NCBI GenBank assembly: GCA_911728435.2
Contig: OU452213.1
Location: 5,435,834-5,499,833, forward strand
Length of the DNA: 64,000 bases
Source: Apoderus coryli
Taxonomy: Eukaryota > Arthropoda > Insecta > Coleoptera > Attelabidae
Direction: 5' to 3'
In this document: in pieces, positions 1 to 11,127 of the stretch
Position numbering within the stretch: the first letter of the stretch is position 1
Layout: each line of letters opens with the position of its first letter
The notes under the pieces: model-generated
Told to the model about the DNA's origin: nothing
The model's input: the letters and a program-made list of their open reading frames with translations, nothing else
The model's database searches: none
Translations under genes and position numbers: made by a program

Positions 1-394
1 CAAACAGGACGTTCGTTTGACATAACACTTCTGTGTCCCGACTTGAATATAGGGGTGGCCACCCGATAGACTTCCCTGCAACCGGAAAGTGGCTTGAGCG
101 AAGAGATAATTCATAAATAAATTGGAGAGTAATAGCATGAGAGTAACGACACTTATATTCAGTACCTATCTAAGCATTTTCCAAAAATATACCTATATTA
201 AGCCACACTGTATACTGCTGCTTTGCCATAAATAACGTATTCGTTAAATTTAGCACGTTTCAAAAATATATCAATAAAACGTATCTGGTTATGTTAGTCA
301 CTTTTGTTTTCCAACGCTTTTTATGCATAGAGTAATATAAAATATATACTACCTATATAGTAATACAGACTTCGGTATCGTGTCATATAATAAC

Positions 395-1311
395 GCAATT
401 TCTGTTCTTGAATTTTCCGTATGAAACTGAAAGAAAATCGCAGCAGAACTATAACGAGTTTTAAAAAAAGTGAGAGAAACTTTCATACAAAACAATTTAC
501 ATGTTTACGAAATTGAACTTTGACATTGCAAATTTCAGACAACAAGAAAACCTAACTGTGAAATGATAAGTTATAATAATTATTAGGTATGCTGGTTTTT
601 CTTTTAATAAATTTCTAAAGTTAATTTAAATAAATACATTTTAAAAGTTAAATATATAGGTTCGCACAGAAAGTGCGCATCATATGAGAGATTTTTGCCT
701 TTCGCATTGAATTAAACTTTTAACGAATTCTGCAAAATGTTTTTGCTATAAAAATACCAAATGGCATGCATATGAGCAGTCAAGCGACGTTCCTGGCGTA
801 TCAAAATTTTAGCTTAGACATTGTGTAACTCGCGCCCTCTATGTTTAAAAAGAACGCGTCCCCAAAAACATTCATATGTAATATGATGCCGTTATTTTTT
901 ATAATTCATATTCAGTTAGAAAAAATAGTAGAAATATATTTTTTAACTCCTTGTATTTCAACAAGAAAGGCCCCTGCGGCAAAAATTTATACAACAAGCT
1001 ACACTACTTATTTTGAGCAGATCTAGCAATATGGTCATGTATTTCTGAATCAAGTTTCCTAATTTTGATGGAATATCTGGTACCTTTGCATTTTAATTTT
1101 TATAGATTAATATTTTGGTAGAGTCAAAAGAAAGAAAAACTACAAAAAATGTTGTAATTATTTACATTTAATTGAAACTTGAGACCCAATTTCTGTTCTT
1201 GAATTTTCTGCATGAAACTGAAAGAAAATCGCAGCAGAACTATAACGAGTTTTAAAAAAAAGTGAGAGAAACTTTCATACAAAACATGTTTACGAAATTG
1301 AACTTTGACAT
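395..1311. repeat. Pair of near-identical ~125-bp direct repeats enclosing ~660 bp
   Basis: Bases 395-526 and 1187-1311 are almost the same sequence in the same orientation, both starting CAATTTCTGTTCTTGAATTT and ending near AACTTTGACA. They differ by a few substitutions and by a short indel. The enclosed 660 bp has no supported gene. The arrangement could be a tandem duplication or a small terminal-repeat retrotransposon relic; no primer-binding site was recognised. A short perfect palindrome (GTTTTTAAAGTAAAC and its complement, about 1313-1341) follows the second copy. Confidence 0.6.
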
Positions 1312-1529
1312 GGTTTTTAAAGTAAACTTACTTTAAAAACCATAATGAATTTCACCAGAGCACACTAACTTAGCGTGCTATGAAAACAATTTAGCTGTCA
1401 ATAGAGAAGGTTAAATGATAGCTGCCAAACCTTGTAGTAGTGTAGTAGTATAAAATATTTGTTATAACCTAACTACTTTTTATTGTTGTGACTTGGTAAA
1501 AATACTGACACTTGTGAAATTGTGTTAAT

Positions 1530-3164
1530 ATGTGGCGAAAATTTACCACATCAAGAAGTGGCGAATATCTTGAACGGACGACGCCTTTTTAGAACGATGG
1601 CCCAGTCTACGGTTAGTAGGCTACTGGCGAAGTTTAAGGCCACTGCTTAGGTACGCAATAGGTTTAAAAATCGCACATGGCTTCAAAAATTACTGAACAG
1701 TCCAAATTAAATGTTTGTTTAGATGTCGTTGAACATTAAAAAAACATTACACATATTGCTGAACGGACAACAGACACGCAAAAGCGTGAGAAGAATTTTA
1801 CACCAAAATAAGTTCAAGCCCTACAAACCAATGTTAATCAGCACATTAAAGACATGAGATATTGATGTGCAGCTAGGAGTTACTATTTGGTTTCAATGTG
1901 AGAAAGAAGAAGATATTAGTTTTTCCTGCCACATTTTGGACGCACGAAGCCATTTTCACTTCGAATGGAGTTGTTAGATGGTGGGCCGCGAAGAAAACCC
2001 AAATTTTATAGTACAATGTCATGCTTTTAAATCCAATGTGTGATGTGGTGTAATTAACGATTAATTTATCGGACCGTACTTTTTGTATTAGACAATTTAC
2101 CCTCTATAAAGTTTTTAAATTTTATTGATACATATTATTTAATAGAAATTATTGAAAATATGCATCTTGAAGAAGTGCACCAATTCTTGCCTCAAACAGA
2201 GTGACATAGCGCTTACTGGAAACCTTTAGCGGAAAGGTAATCGGTAGTGATATGGAATACTATGGGCCACCTCGGCCTTCAGATCTATCACCACTCAATT
2301 TTTTTCAGTGGGGCTACTTAAAGCAAAATGTAGCCGCGCCGGGTAGCCTAGACGGGATCATATAGTGACTATCTTGAAGCGGGTTTTTTCAGTCGATTTT
2401 TCCCGCATATCCTACAGAGAAAATTAAAATAACTAAACGCATCTATTGCATAATACTTTCACGTTGCCGCATGAGAAACACGCTCAACGGTCGGAAAAGA
2501 TTATCAGGAGCCGAACGCTTACCAAATATAGTATAAAACTATCAACGGCTAAATGAAGAGGCTCAAGATCATGCCCACCCTCAGGGTCGTCAGAGGATAT
2601 ACCGGAGGATCATCATCATGATCCGACATATTATATCTTTAACTTTAGAACGTTCTTACATATGTATATATTGTAAATAGCTTGATATGTTACTGACTGC
2701 TTTAATTTAATAAATGTTTTTGAATTTGAATATATTGACTACCGTCGAAGTGCAGCTCTGTGGAGCGCGGCTACAAGTTGGATGGGTGACCGTCTGGGGG
2801 GTTTATTAAAAACGGACCTGGCGGTGGCTCATCTAGGTTGTAGAATGAATGTTGTGTGATAGTAGAATGATAGTGAGTGCAGTATGGCCCTGAAAAGGCA
2901 AATAAGCCTTCAAGGCTGAAGTACGCCATTCGTACACGCCGGGGGCTTAAGTGCGTACCGAGGTGTGCGAGTGGAGGACCAGAAGGATGTTAAAAAAAAA
3001 AAAAGGAAAATGTATAGGAAAAAAGACCATTTCGAGATGTCCACTATTTGGAACGGGTTATTAGTGAATGTATTTTAAAGTTATGGCCAGAAAGCATCAA
3101 AAGCTCAGTCAAAGATGTGGAAAGAAGAACAGTTATTTATATAAACGTGATGGAAGATATATAA
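1530..3164 (+). pseudogene. Decayed mariner-like (DUF4817/DDE type) transposase, split by a retro-insertion
   Basis: Conceptual pieces match the insect transposase family with an N-terminal helix-turn-helix and a C-terminal DDE domain. From 1530 the frame reads CGENLPHQEVANILNGRR followed by AQSTVSRLLAKFKATA, the DNA-binding part. Around 1750 NITHIAERT and RRILHQNKFKPY follow. Near 2280-2332 LSPLNFF-type code leads to WGYLKQNV. The frame stops at 2332 and resumes at 3011 with EKRPFRDVHYLERVISECI, which is the expected C-terminal tail of the same family. Many stops and frameshifts are present, so this is a dead copy. The gap is filled by the insertion listed separately. The family match is by recognition, not by database search. 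Confidence 0.75.
2333..3006 (+). mobile_element. Retro-insertion carrying a 5S-rRNA-like segment and A-tail
   Basis: Bases 2741-2801 resemble the 3' half of 5S rRNA: a CGAAGTGCAGC block and then GTTGGATGGGTGACCGTCTG, close to the 5S internal control region. A run of 13 A lies at 2992-3004. AAAATGTA occurs just before the insert (2325-2332) and just after it (3007-3014), as a target-site duplication would. The interrupted transposase frame resumes exactly there. The 5S-like part is about 400 bp from the left edge. The unit may therefore be two nested elements: a LINE-like 3' end with AATAAA near 2709, followed by a 5S-derived SINE of about 265 bp. Confidence 0.6.
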
Positions 3165-3887
3165 TATTTTTATTCTAGTGTTTTGTACGAATATGTTCTA
3201 TACTATTGTAGATATCTAGGATAGTTTTGATTTCAAATTTATTATTAGATAAATCGTGATTTTTTGCATTTAGTTGAACTTCCGATTCAGGATTGTTTTA
3301 TTAAATTGGACTCTTCTATTCAGGTTTATTCAGTTTTAGATCGGTAAATTTTGTACAGCAGTAAATATTGTTTTCACAGTATTCTAAGATAATATTTTTG
3401 TATTATTTTTAGTAATAAGTAAAATATTAAGTCAGTTGCTGAGTTTCAATTAAAAGTAAATTACAAGCATTTGTTGTAGTTTAAATTATTGGAACTTCGC
3501 ATGAACCACCTACTTTTATTAAATATTTGTTTTTTTATGGAAAAAGCATTGTTAGGCATACTAATTTATAACCTAAACATTTTGAAAATATAATTTAAAA
3601 TTACCGAAACATTTTTGACAGATTTTAAAAATCCAAACACGCTTATTTTTGAAGAAATAGAAAAAATTGAAAATCGCTCTAGAAGTGGTACATGGGTAAA
3701 CAAATAAAATACAAAAAAATTTACCTTTGACAACTTTTGACATTAAAAAAGTAATTTTGCGAAATTTTCTCAAAAAATGTCAATTATTACAGACCAGGAA
3801 AGTCACTGGTCATATGTATGTCATTTGATTAATAATTAAATAATGTAGAATCATGAATCATGAGTGTATTTTATTGTGGTTTTTCAG

Positions 3888-4015
3888 CTGAAAACGTAAA
3901 AGGGAGCTATTTGTGTTATGGTGACGACCCGATTTTATGCTTCGAATACTGCAAATATATTGAAGGAACTAGCGGTGGCGGATGCACCGCTGATGGTGAC
4001 TGTGTGTGTAATTAA
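3888..4015 (+). CDS. Defensin-like (CS-alpha-beta) peptide, last exon
   Basis: This exon was too short to stand out as an open frame. It follows a strong acceptor (GTGGTTTTTCAG, ending 3887) and encodes about 42 residues, ending CVCN and a TAA at 4013. Six cysteines are spaced C-x7-C-x3-C-x10-C-x5-C-x1-C, with GGGC before the fourth. This is the invertebrate defensin / CS-alpha-beta pattern, expected to fold into a helix tied to a sheet by three disulphides and to be secreted. Residues AENVKGSYLC start the mature part. The first base of Ala must come from an upstream exon that should carry the signal peptide; I could not place it. An in-frame ATG at 3860 gives a 51-residue alternative without a signal peptide. 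The antimicrobial role is inferred from the scaffold only; such scaffolds also serve as channel-active peptides. Confidence 0.72.
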
Positions 4016-4074
4016 TTCGAGTTAATTTTCCACTTTAATGTACTATTCCATAATAATTATTGTAATATGTTTAA

Positions 4075-4080
4075 AATAAA
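4075..4080 (+). terminator. Poly(A) signal of the defensin-like gene
   Basis: AATAAA lies 60 bases after the stop codon of the defensin-like exon, in a T/A-rich 3' region. This supports 3888-4015 being a genuine terminal exon. Confidence 0.6.
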
Positions 4081-4239
4081 ATTGGATTTATCCCAGTACT
4101 TCGATTTATTTTATTTTAGTACAGTATCTTGTTTTCGATAAGAAAATAATATCTAACTGATCTTATTGGAGCATAAAAATTTAATTAGGATTATGGAGCA
4201 GAATATTATACTTATCTATAATCACAAGGCAACGAAGTT

Positions 4240-4345
4240 CGTTTGATAGCTCAAATTTTGCATATACCTCGTAATTCTCTCGGACTGATATTGTAAACCC
4301 AGTATCTGTCGACCCATGCCTCGGTCTGGTGCTACTGAACCAGAC
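4240..4345 (+). repeat. Solitary fragment of the 44.9-kb / 62.6-kb MITE family
   Basis: The stretch CAGTATCTGTCGACCCATGC with the following CTCGGTCTGG and CAGACTGAGGC matches the arms of the fold-back elements at 44905-45377 and 62635-63265. Only one arm is present here. Confidence 0.6.
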
Positions 4346-4546
4346 TGAGGCCTTTATGTATTATAAAATTTATCAGTATTTATGTATATCTTTTCATTTA
4401 ATTTAAGTTACAAATTTATTTATTTATTATGTTATTGTTTAAATATTTACTTTTGTCAAATTCACATGCCTGACTTGATAAATATTATAATTTTCCTATT
4501 ATTTCCAATATTATGTGCTTTTTCCATGCAAAATTAAAGATATACA

Positions 4547-4779
4547 TACAGGGTGATTCATCCTGTGTGGCCCATTTAAAGTTCTCGGGAACTACAAAAT
4601 CTGAAAAAAATTAAAAATGTGGTCCTTCCATTTAAAATAACAAAGTAAGTAATATAAACCCGGAAATAGTACATCAATATAGAAGCTTTCCGATGTTACC
4701 GAACCCCAAAGTTTCAGCAACATATCTTTTGTAGTTCCCGAGAACTTTGAATAGGCCATTCAGGATGAATCACCCTGTA
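4547..4779. mobile_element. 233-bp MITE with ~50-bp terminal inverted repeats
   Basis: The left end TACAGGGTGATTCATCCTG is mirrored by CAGGATGAATCACCCTGTA at the right end. The inverted match continues inward through AAGTTCTCGGGAACTACAAA. Ends in TA and CAGGGTG are typical of Tc1/mariner-derived MITEs. There is no coding capacity. Confidence 0.8.
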
Positions 4780-5503
4780 TCTACAGGAAAACCTTGTAGC
4801 GATCAGTAGATCATTCATTTTCGCATAATCAAATTAACAGATTCATTTAAAAATTCGCCTAATATATTATGAATACGTGCATTTTCCACGAAACCGTCAA
4901 GAGTTATCAATAGGTAAGTATTATAATATTTGACAGAATATTTCCCTCATGTGTAAAAAATCCTACCTGCACTGTAGAAACGGAAAGAGCACTGCGATAA
5001 TTGCATTGTTTACATATCCACGGTAATCTCATTGTGAATCCATGATAATTAAAAATAAAATCAGTTTGACAAGTAAATTCAAAAAATATTTTTTAAAATG
5101 TCTCGTTTCGGATGTGATTCATTGGGAATTATAGAAAATAAAGTGATGGAAAGCGAACCAAAGAACACCAAACACAACAGAAAAAAATATTTAAACCAAT
5201 AGGTATTTGTATTCGGGAAATATTCCCCCGAATTACACTCGTGCATCAAAATAACCAGATAATTTTGCATTCGAGCGTGTTGTCTTGGAAAATCTACATT
5301 CGGGAACAACTATAGTTCATTTCTCATATTTGGACACCCTGTATAGTTAACAATATTGTTCAAATGTAGCCATAAATCATTTTTATCGAACCAATGAATA
5401 AAACTTTTAGGTAATGAAATAGTTTAGCCACACCATTCCGTGTCGTATGGCGGGAATACCGCTGTATACAATATGTGCTATTAACATTTTTTAACCGACT
5501 TAC

Positions 5504-5711
5504 CTTTTTCACGGTGAGACTCATTGGTTCTACTTTAATTTCTGGGCTGCTTCCAATCCTCACAATTTTCGACAAGCACTGTTGCACACCCATATCTTCT
5601 ACTTGACACGTAAACTCGCCCTCATCGCCTTTTTGCGCTCGCTCTACGGCCAAAAGCGCCGTAAACTGGTCCGTTACATACGGGTCTTTTATTAACTTAA
5701 CCCATTTCAAG
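5504..5711 (-). CDS. EGF/SEA/Ig receptor gene, exon 9 (second half of Ig domain)
   Basis: The acceptor TTTCTTATTTCAG ends just above 5711 and the donor AAG|GTAAGTCGG lies below 5504. The exon starts with one base completing the codon left by the 10994-11127 exon and ends in phase 0. The code reads LKWVKLIKDPYVTDQF, then DEGEFTCQVEDMG, which holds the D-x-G-x-F-x-C motif of an immunoglobulin F strand, and then a linker ending SLTVKK. Together with the previous exon it completes one Ig domain. No in-phase next exon was found in 1-5500, so the gene is taken to continue beyond the window start. The stop-free frame, splice sites and phase together make this a real coding exon. Confidence 0.85.
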
Positions 5712-5759
5712 CTGAAATAAGAAATCGTTTCAAGAGAAAAACGTGAAAACATTAAGGAA

Positions 5760-8500
5760 ATCGATTACATTTATTTATAGTAGGTTTATTACACAGGATT
5801 ATAAAATTTAAATTCGGTAGTCAAATGTAGGGGGACCTTATATATGTATATGTATTTCCTTCCCTTATGTACAAACAACAAATAGGACTTTTGTAATTAA
5901 TTCTTATTGAGACTTGTACGCAGAGTACGAAATCGACAACTTCCGTTACATGCCGAGGGTACAGTTAAACACAGAATACGGCTGTATCTCTTAAAACTTA
6001 AACTTCAGAATATCTTTTTTCCTATTATCTTCTATTTTTTGTTATTTTATTTTTATTTTATGCTTTTGCAGATGATAAGCAATAAACTCCAGACTTCACA
6101 TATCTGTACATACAAAAAAAAATTAAAATTATAATAAAAAAAAAATGAAAAAATAACATTACTTGAAAATTCAAAAGAATCATCTCCTCTCATAAAAATG
6201 AATGCACCATCTTGTTTGTATTGTCTTATCTTATAACACTACATTTTCTTTTACTCTGTTCACCTTTAAGACTACATGATAATGCAACAATAAACTACAT
6301 CTACAGCAAAGAGTGTAACAACAGTGTAATAAGACGCACGGCAATGGAATTTACTTTTCTCCTACCCTGTACTTGTGTTTGGTTTTATGGATGTGTCTCA
6401 TAATTTTATAGTTTTCTACCTACAAATATAATCTTTCGTCAATATTTTACAACATCTGCAAGTAATAAGAATATTATCTTGTGTGCCTATGATAAAGAAT
6501 TCTATCTAGAAAAAGACCTTTTTTTTCAAGTCGAAAAGTAATAAAGACTCTGTAAAGATAAAGAGGACTAGAAACAGATGGCTATGTTTCTTGTTGACGA
6601 ATTACATGTTTGAAATACCGGGTGGTCTAAACATTTTGATCCATCAAAACATCTTCATGTAAATTAAAGGTCGAACATTTATTATTATATACAAAAGCTA
6701 GTTGGAGGTTGTCACGGTTTCCCATATCAAATAATATATATAATGGGCGCATAAAAAAACAATGGGTTTTTGTCCAGTCGCCAACTCCAACATAAGATAC
6801 TTAAGTATCAAGAACCTTTATTAAAGTCGACATACAAATAAAAATGTAGGCTATTTTGTGAATCTTCTCTCCCTGTAGATGTATCTGTATTGGAGTATAT
6901 TGTAAAAATGCTTTTTTTTCTGATTGGCTATTTTCATTTTGTAGTACCTACTATGTGATTTGTATGAGAATTTTGGAAAGGCAATAGGACCTTACGATCA
7001 GATCCGTTCTAGCCTTGATTGAGTAAAGATGTGTTTTTTTAATTATATAAAGTCAAATTAAATATTTTAATTTGTTTTTGGACTTAGTAGATTTTTTTCT
7101 GTTAAGAATTATTTTCTAGTTTTTGTTTAAAGATTAAGTCCATTTCATTTTATTCTGAAGTAGTGAATTGTATAAAGTTCCGTAAGTTTTTGTTAATTCT
7201 TTTAATTGAAGGCCTTTTTGTTTCCAATCAGTTTTTATAAAGTTTAAAGTTATTTCTTTTAGTAATTGAAATAAATTCAGTTTTCAATAGTAATTAAAGT
7301 TTCGTATAGGAATTACGAATAATTATATTAATTTTCCTATTTTTTTTTTTAAGTTGTACAATAATGAATAAGAATTTCTTCTAAATTTTCATTATCGCTT
7401 AATTGTTTTATTCTTTCTCTTTAATTTATACATATTTATTTCTTTGTTGATATTAATTTTCTTTATTAGTTTTAATTATTAAATTAGTTGTTTTTAGCCC
7501 AAAATTATGCGTTTTATTTCTAATAATGTTTTCGATAAATTATTGACAAAAGGGTCATCCAATTAAAGTGGGTGACCGAAAGTGATACAGAATTATAAAG
7601 GTGAGTAATTTTGCATTACTTTAATACAGATTAATAAAGCTTATTTTAGTTGTTTGTTTCTTCATTTAATAATTTGATTCTGTTATTATTCAAGTTGATA
7701 TTCTTTGTTTGTTCTTCTTTATTTGAAACCGCTCGTAAAACTTGAATCGAACCGTAACAATTTGAATAGCATATTAGGATTCATTTGGTTTGAGCTATAA
7801 AATTAGTATTCTTACTGAATGTACATAATACCCGCTAATTTCAAAATGGTTACAACAGTTCTGTCTTATGTCATGCGTCTAAAACATTTCAAGGAACTTG
7901 AACATGAGTCGGAATGAAGCTTTTGCAAATTGTGTCTCCATGAACAAAAAAAGCACGCTTCTCTATTGACGAGAGTTGTATCCGAACTGAAAAAAGGAAA
8001 TTACGAATATTTTTTATATGACAGCAACTCGCCAATTCATGACACGTGAAAAACTGCAGAAAAACAAACTAGCATTTACACGTGTTAGTATATCCCGCTA
8101 ACGTATTATTGTTTTAAAAAATAGGATTCCGATATAGAAGATAGATAGTGGAAGACGGTATTTGATGAAAAGACCTAACACAGCATATAAAAGGCAGATA
8201 TTTTACATTCCCGAACCAACGAGCGTATTCTGACCGCGCAAAAAAAAAATTGGTAATATCGGCATTTGTCATTTTTCTCAAATCGAACACTCTGTATATT
8301 ACATTATCATTTGGACAAAGTAAAATGCTTTAAGGCATCGTTAAACCACTGCCGAAATGTCAACATTTTGTCTTTTTAAGCCACCAAAATTTCTAAACAA
8401 TGCAATATCTGCAATGTGTTTTCCATAAACGTCTAACCTGCCATCGAACTTGTATCACCGTGTGAGTGATAAGGTCCAGGTAAATCGTATGAATGAATTT
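5760..8500. other. Intronic AT-rich DNA with no supported gene
   Basis: This is intron sequence of the minus-strand receptor gene. It is very T-rich in 6900-7700. That block, especially 7640-7715, resembles 37630-37710 (GTTTGTTTCTT followed by a CATTTAATA block), which points to a shared old repeat. No coding-like exon or structured RNA was recognised. Confidence 0.5.
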
Positions 8501-8514
8501 TATTTGCTTCTATA

Positions 8515-8815
8515 CTAAGAGCCTTTGACACATTATCATCTCAAACAACTTCGGGAACCCCGTCAATAAACTAATTGGCCGGTAGTTCTCCATTAGCTCT
8601 GGATCTCCTTTCTTAAAGATAGGCTTCACTACAGCTATCTTCAGTCTAGCAGGAAAAGTACCATATTTAAAAGAATTGCGGAATATATAGCTTAAGATAT
8701 CACAAATATATTCAATCGGATGGTGCTTGGAATATTGTCTATTCCACAGCTAAGTTTATTTTTTAGTTTTTGTGAAGTTTCACTAACTTCGGTTGAAGTA
8801 ACTGGATATAGCCAC
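8515..8815 (-). pseudogene. Non-LTR retrotransposon reverse transcriptase fragment
   Basis: Read on the minus strand, the segment gives SFKYGTFPARLKIAVVKPIF, then KKGDPELMENYRPISLL and PKLFEMI. This is the conserved block at the N-terminal end of the non-LTR reverse transcriptase palm, where NYRPISLL is the hallmark. Stops and a frameshift occur upstream (towards 8815). The catalytic box and endonuclease are absent, so this is an isolated dead fragment. The clade (CR1/Jockey/R1 type) cannot be fixed from this stretch. Confidence 0.75.
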
Positions 8816-8859
8816 TTTTTTATCGGAAAATTGTGTTCAGCGACGTAGCTCATTTCTGG

Positions 8860-9245
8860 TTAAATGGATACATGAACAAGCAAAATTGCCGTATCCATCC
8901 CAAACAATGCAGTGTTATGTTGTGTTGTAACCGTAATTTTTCAGAGACCACAAAGGCAGGAAAGTTACTATTAATGGCGAGCGCTACCGTGCGATGATTA
9001 CACATTTTTTTTGCCCGAAATGGAAGAGCTGAACTTGGCTGACATGTCGTTAGCAAGACGGGGCCACATGCCACACAGAACGCGAAACAAGGGCCCAATT
9101 GAGAACCGAGTTCGGTGAACAGTTTATTTCACGTTTGGGGCCGGTCAATTGGCCGCCTAGATCGTGCGATTTAACGCCGTTAGACTATTTTTTGTGGGGT
9201 TTGTCTATATAAGGACAAGCCTGCAACGGTTGACGCACTGAAATA
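8860..9245 (+). pseudogene. Mariner-like (DDE/DUF4817 type) transposase fragment
   Basis: Around 9000-9110 the remnants AELGCH, FFARNGRAE and HATQNAKQG correspond to the region before the last catalytic Asp. At 9130-9215 one frame reads GPVNWPPRSCDLTPLDYFLW, the very conserved C-terminal box of this family, followed by KDKPATVDALK in a shifted frame. Stops and frameshifts make it a dead copy. The N-terminal part is missing. Confidence 0.75.
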
Positions 9246-9370
9246 AAGATTTCATACATTTCTCTAAATTTTGTGTTTTTTTATTTAATCAAATCTGAAA
9301 GTTCTTGAAAAATCACCATTACATAACGATTTTGAAGTCTCCTTAGACGACTATGACTATTTCCAGATTA

Positions 9371-9423
9371 TGTTTCGTTACTGAGGTCATATATTTTAGA
9401 ATATATTTTATCTTGTCGGGAAA
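9371..9423 (+). repeat. Short repeat shared with 61406-61456
   Basis: GTTTCGTTACTGAGGTCATA and the following bases up to TCTTGTCGGGAAAG recur with few changes at 61406-61456. It is a fragment of an unidentified dispersed repeat. Confidence 0.5.
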
Positions 9424-10386
9424 GTTTTGGGGTGACACAACCGACTTTTTTATGATTTGAAAGTAGTTTCCAGTCCCCTTAAAAAGGTTATGCACACTTC
9501 GGTCGAATGATTTTTTTTGGTATTACCTTAAATTTGCAGACAATCGGGAAGTGAAGCTCAGCCGAGACAACAAAAAAGGCCAGCTACGGCCTAGGTACAA
9601 AAATATATATTTTAATGCAATATAATTAATTTTGCACGATTTAATTCTAACCGGTTGAGACATGGAATAATGCTAATCCGGAAATAAAACAAATGCAATT
9701 AGCATAATTATTTTAATATTATTTATTGTTTATTATTAAATACGTTTTACTTCCTTAGATGTACAGTGTTTCTTGTTATCCAAAATATAGAATATTGTAC
9801 TTTTGAAAATATTCAAATGAATAGGTAAATTAAAACTATTACAAAACATGCAAAAGTTTAAAATATCCCTATATTCATTTTGCCCAGTAAAGTTAAATCG
9901 TAAATATGTATAAGATGGAGAAAACGACATCTGGTATTTCAGGCCGGCAACATGTCTAGCGAAACAAAGTTCATAGCGACGAACGGATAAGAAGTGAAAC
10001 TCTATTGAATCTTAATGCCAACACTAGATATTTTATACACGATAGATAATTCTCGGAACGGTGGCATTAATTGAAGTGGAGTTTTAGACAGGTGTGCTGC
10101 CGAGCGATTCAAGGATTTACCTAACGAGAAAGAGTGTAGTTGTTTAAACACGAAAAGTTGAATTAGGGAAACTAGTTTAATACAATAAAAATTGCTAAAA
10201 AATTGAAAGTAAATTTATGTTTGTACACTATGGTATAATTTGGCTTCTTTGCAACTATCCCGATCAGGTTGATACTCAAAGTTTAGACTAATAAACAGAT
10301 TTGTCCCATCTCATACGACTGTCCTCTGAAGTTGACGCATGTTGGGTATAAGAATTCTTTTTCCACCCTCACTAAGTTGTACACTG

Positions 10387-10561
10387 TCAGTCGTCGCCTT
10401 TAGAGACATTCTCCGCCACATTTTCTGGTATCACCAAGTTTACTGGAAGTTGCTTGCCGCCCTGGTCTTCGACAGATAAATCTAGATTCATGTCGGCGGC
10501 AAACAGCGGCTGAAATTTCACATCATCTTCGCCGTCACGCAGATATAAATACCAAAAATTG
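10387..10561 (-). CDS. Alternative terminal exon of the EGF/SEA/Ig gene (candidate)
   Basis: Acceptor TTCTTTTGTTTTCAG ends just above 10561. The exon opens with one base that completes the codon left by the 10994-11127 exon, exactly as the 5504-5711 exon does. The code begins NFWYLYLRDGEDDVKF, which lines up with LKWVKLIKDPYVTDQF of that exon (Trp, L-x-x-D, later Phe and Leu). It runs about 57 residues without cysteine and ends ENVSKGDD with a stop at 10387. It would therefore cut the Ig domain short, without its second Cys, and end the protein. Two AATAAA signals on the minus strand lie at 9722-9734. It is GC-richer than its surroundings. It could be a real alternative last exon or a decayed exon duplicate; transcripts would decide. 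Confidence 0.5.
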
Positions 10562-10993
10562 CTGAAAACAAAAGAATGAATGACTAATAGTCCTACCAGA
10601 CATGTGCTAGTGTCCAGCCAAAGGGACAGACGATATTTAGGCCGTTGTAATCGTTTAGAATAATTCTTATTCACAATAAATTATGCAGATGCATACATAA
10701 ATTAAAATAGTAAAAATAGCTGTACTTACCGTCGAAAGTAGCTCTACGTAAAATAAAACTAACCTCGTGCACTTGAACGCGGTGAAAATAGTTTATACGC
10801 ATGCGCCGTTGTATCCTACACGTTGGACCGTGGGGTTTTAAGCCGCAAAACTAGCAACTATATATTTGGACAGTAAAATGAATGTCCAACCTGTATAACA
10901 CAGGGTTCAAGAGGATATCTACCTATTATCCAAAATATTCTTTCTTTGATGTAGTAATTAATGGCCTTCTAAATTAAACTCATTAGGACGTAC

Positions 10994-11127
10994 CTTGTAT
11001 GTGTTACGTTAATGAACATGCCATCTTTGAACCATCGAAATGTCATTGTAGGTGGGCCTCTGGCGACACAACTCAAAATAAACTCGTCATTCTGTCTGAT
11101 GATTCCTGGTTGATTAATAGCCATATT
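10994..11127 (-). CDS. EGF/SEA/Ig receptor gene, exon 8 (first half of Ig domain)
   Basis: The acceptor ATATTTTACAG precedes a phase-0 start and the donor is AAG|GTACGT. The code reads NMAINQPGIIRQNDEFILSC and then ARGPPTMTFRWFKDGMFINV. It contains the first Ig cysteine (LSC) and the core Trp in FRWFKDG, with an N-glycosylation site NVT near the end. It leaves two bases (AG) for the next exon. The previous exon (15990-16152) ends in phase 0, matching this start. Confidence 0.85.

Noticed and set aside
3494..3590. Frame starting MNHLLLLNICFF as signal-peptide exon of the defensin-like gene
   Set aside because: Hydrophobic, but no donor with the required phase is present.
4940..5060. Possible next minus-strand exon of the receptor gene with donor CAG|GTAGGA
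   Set aside because: Every frame that meets the required phase-0 start hits a stop, and no clear acceptor is present.
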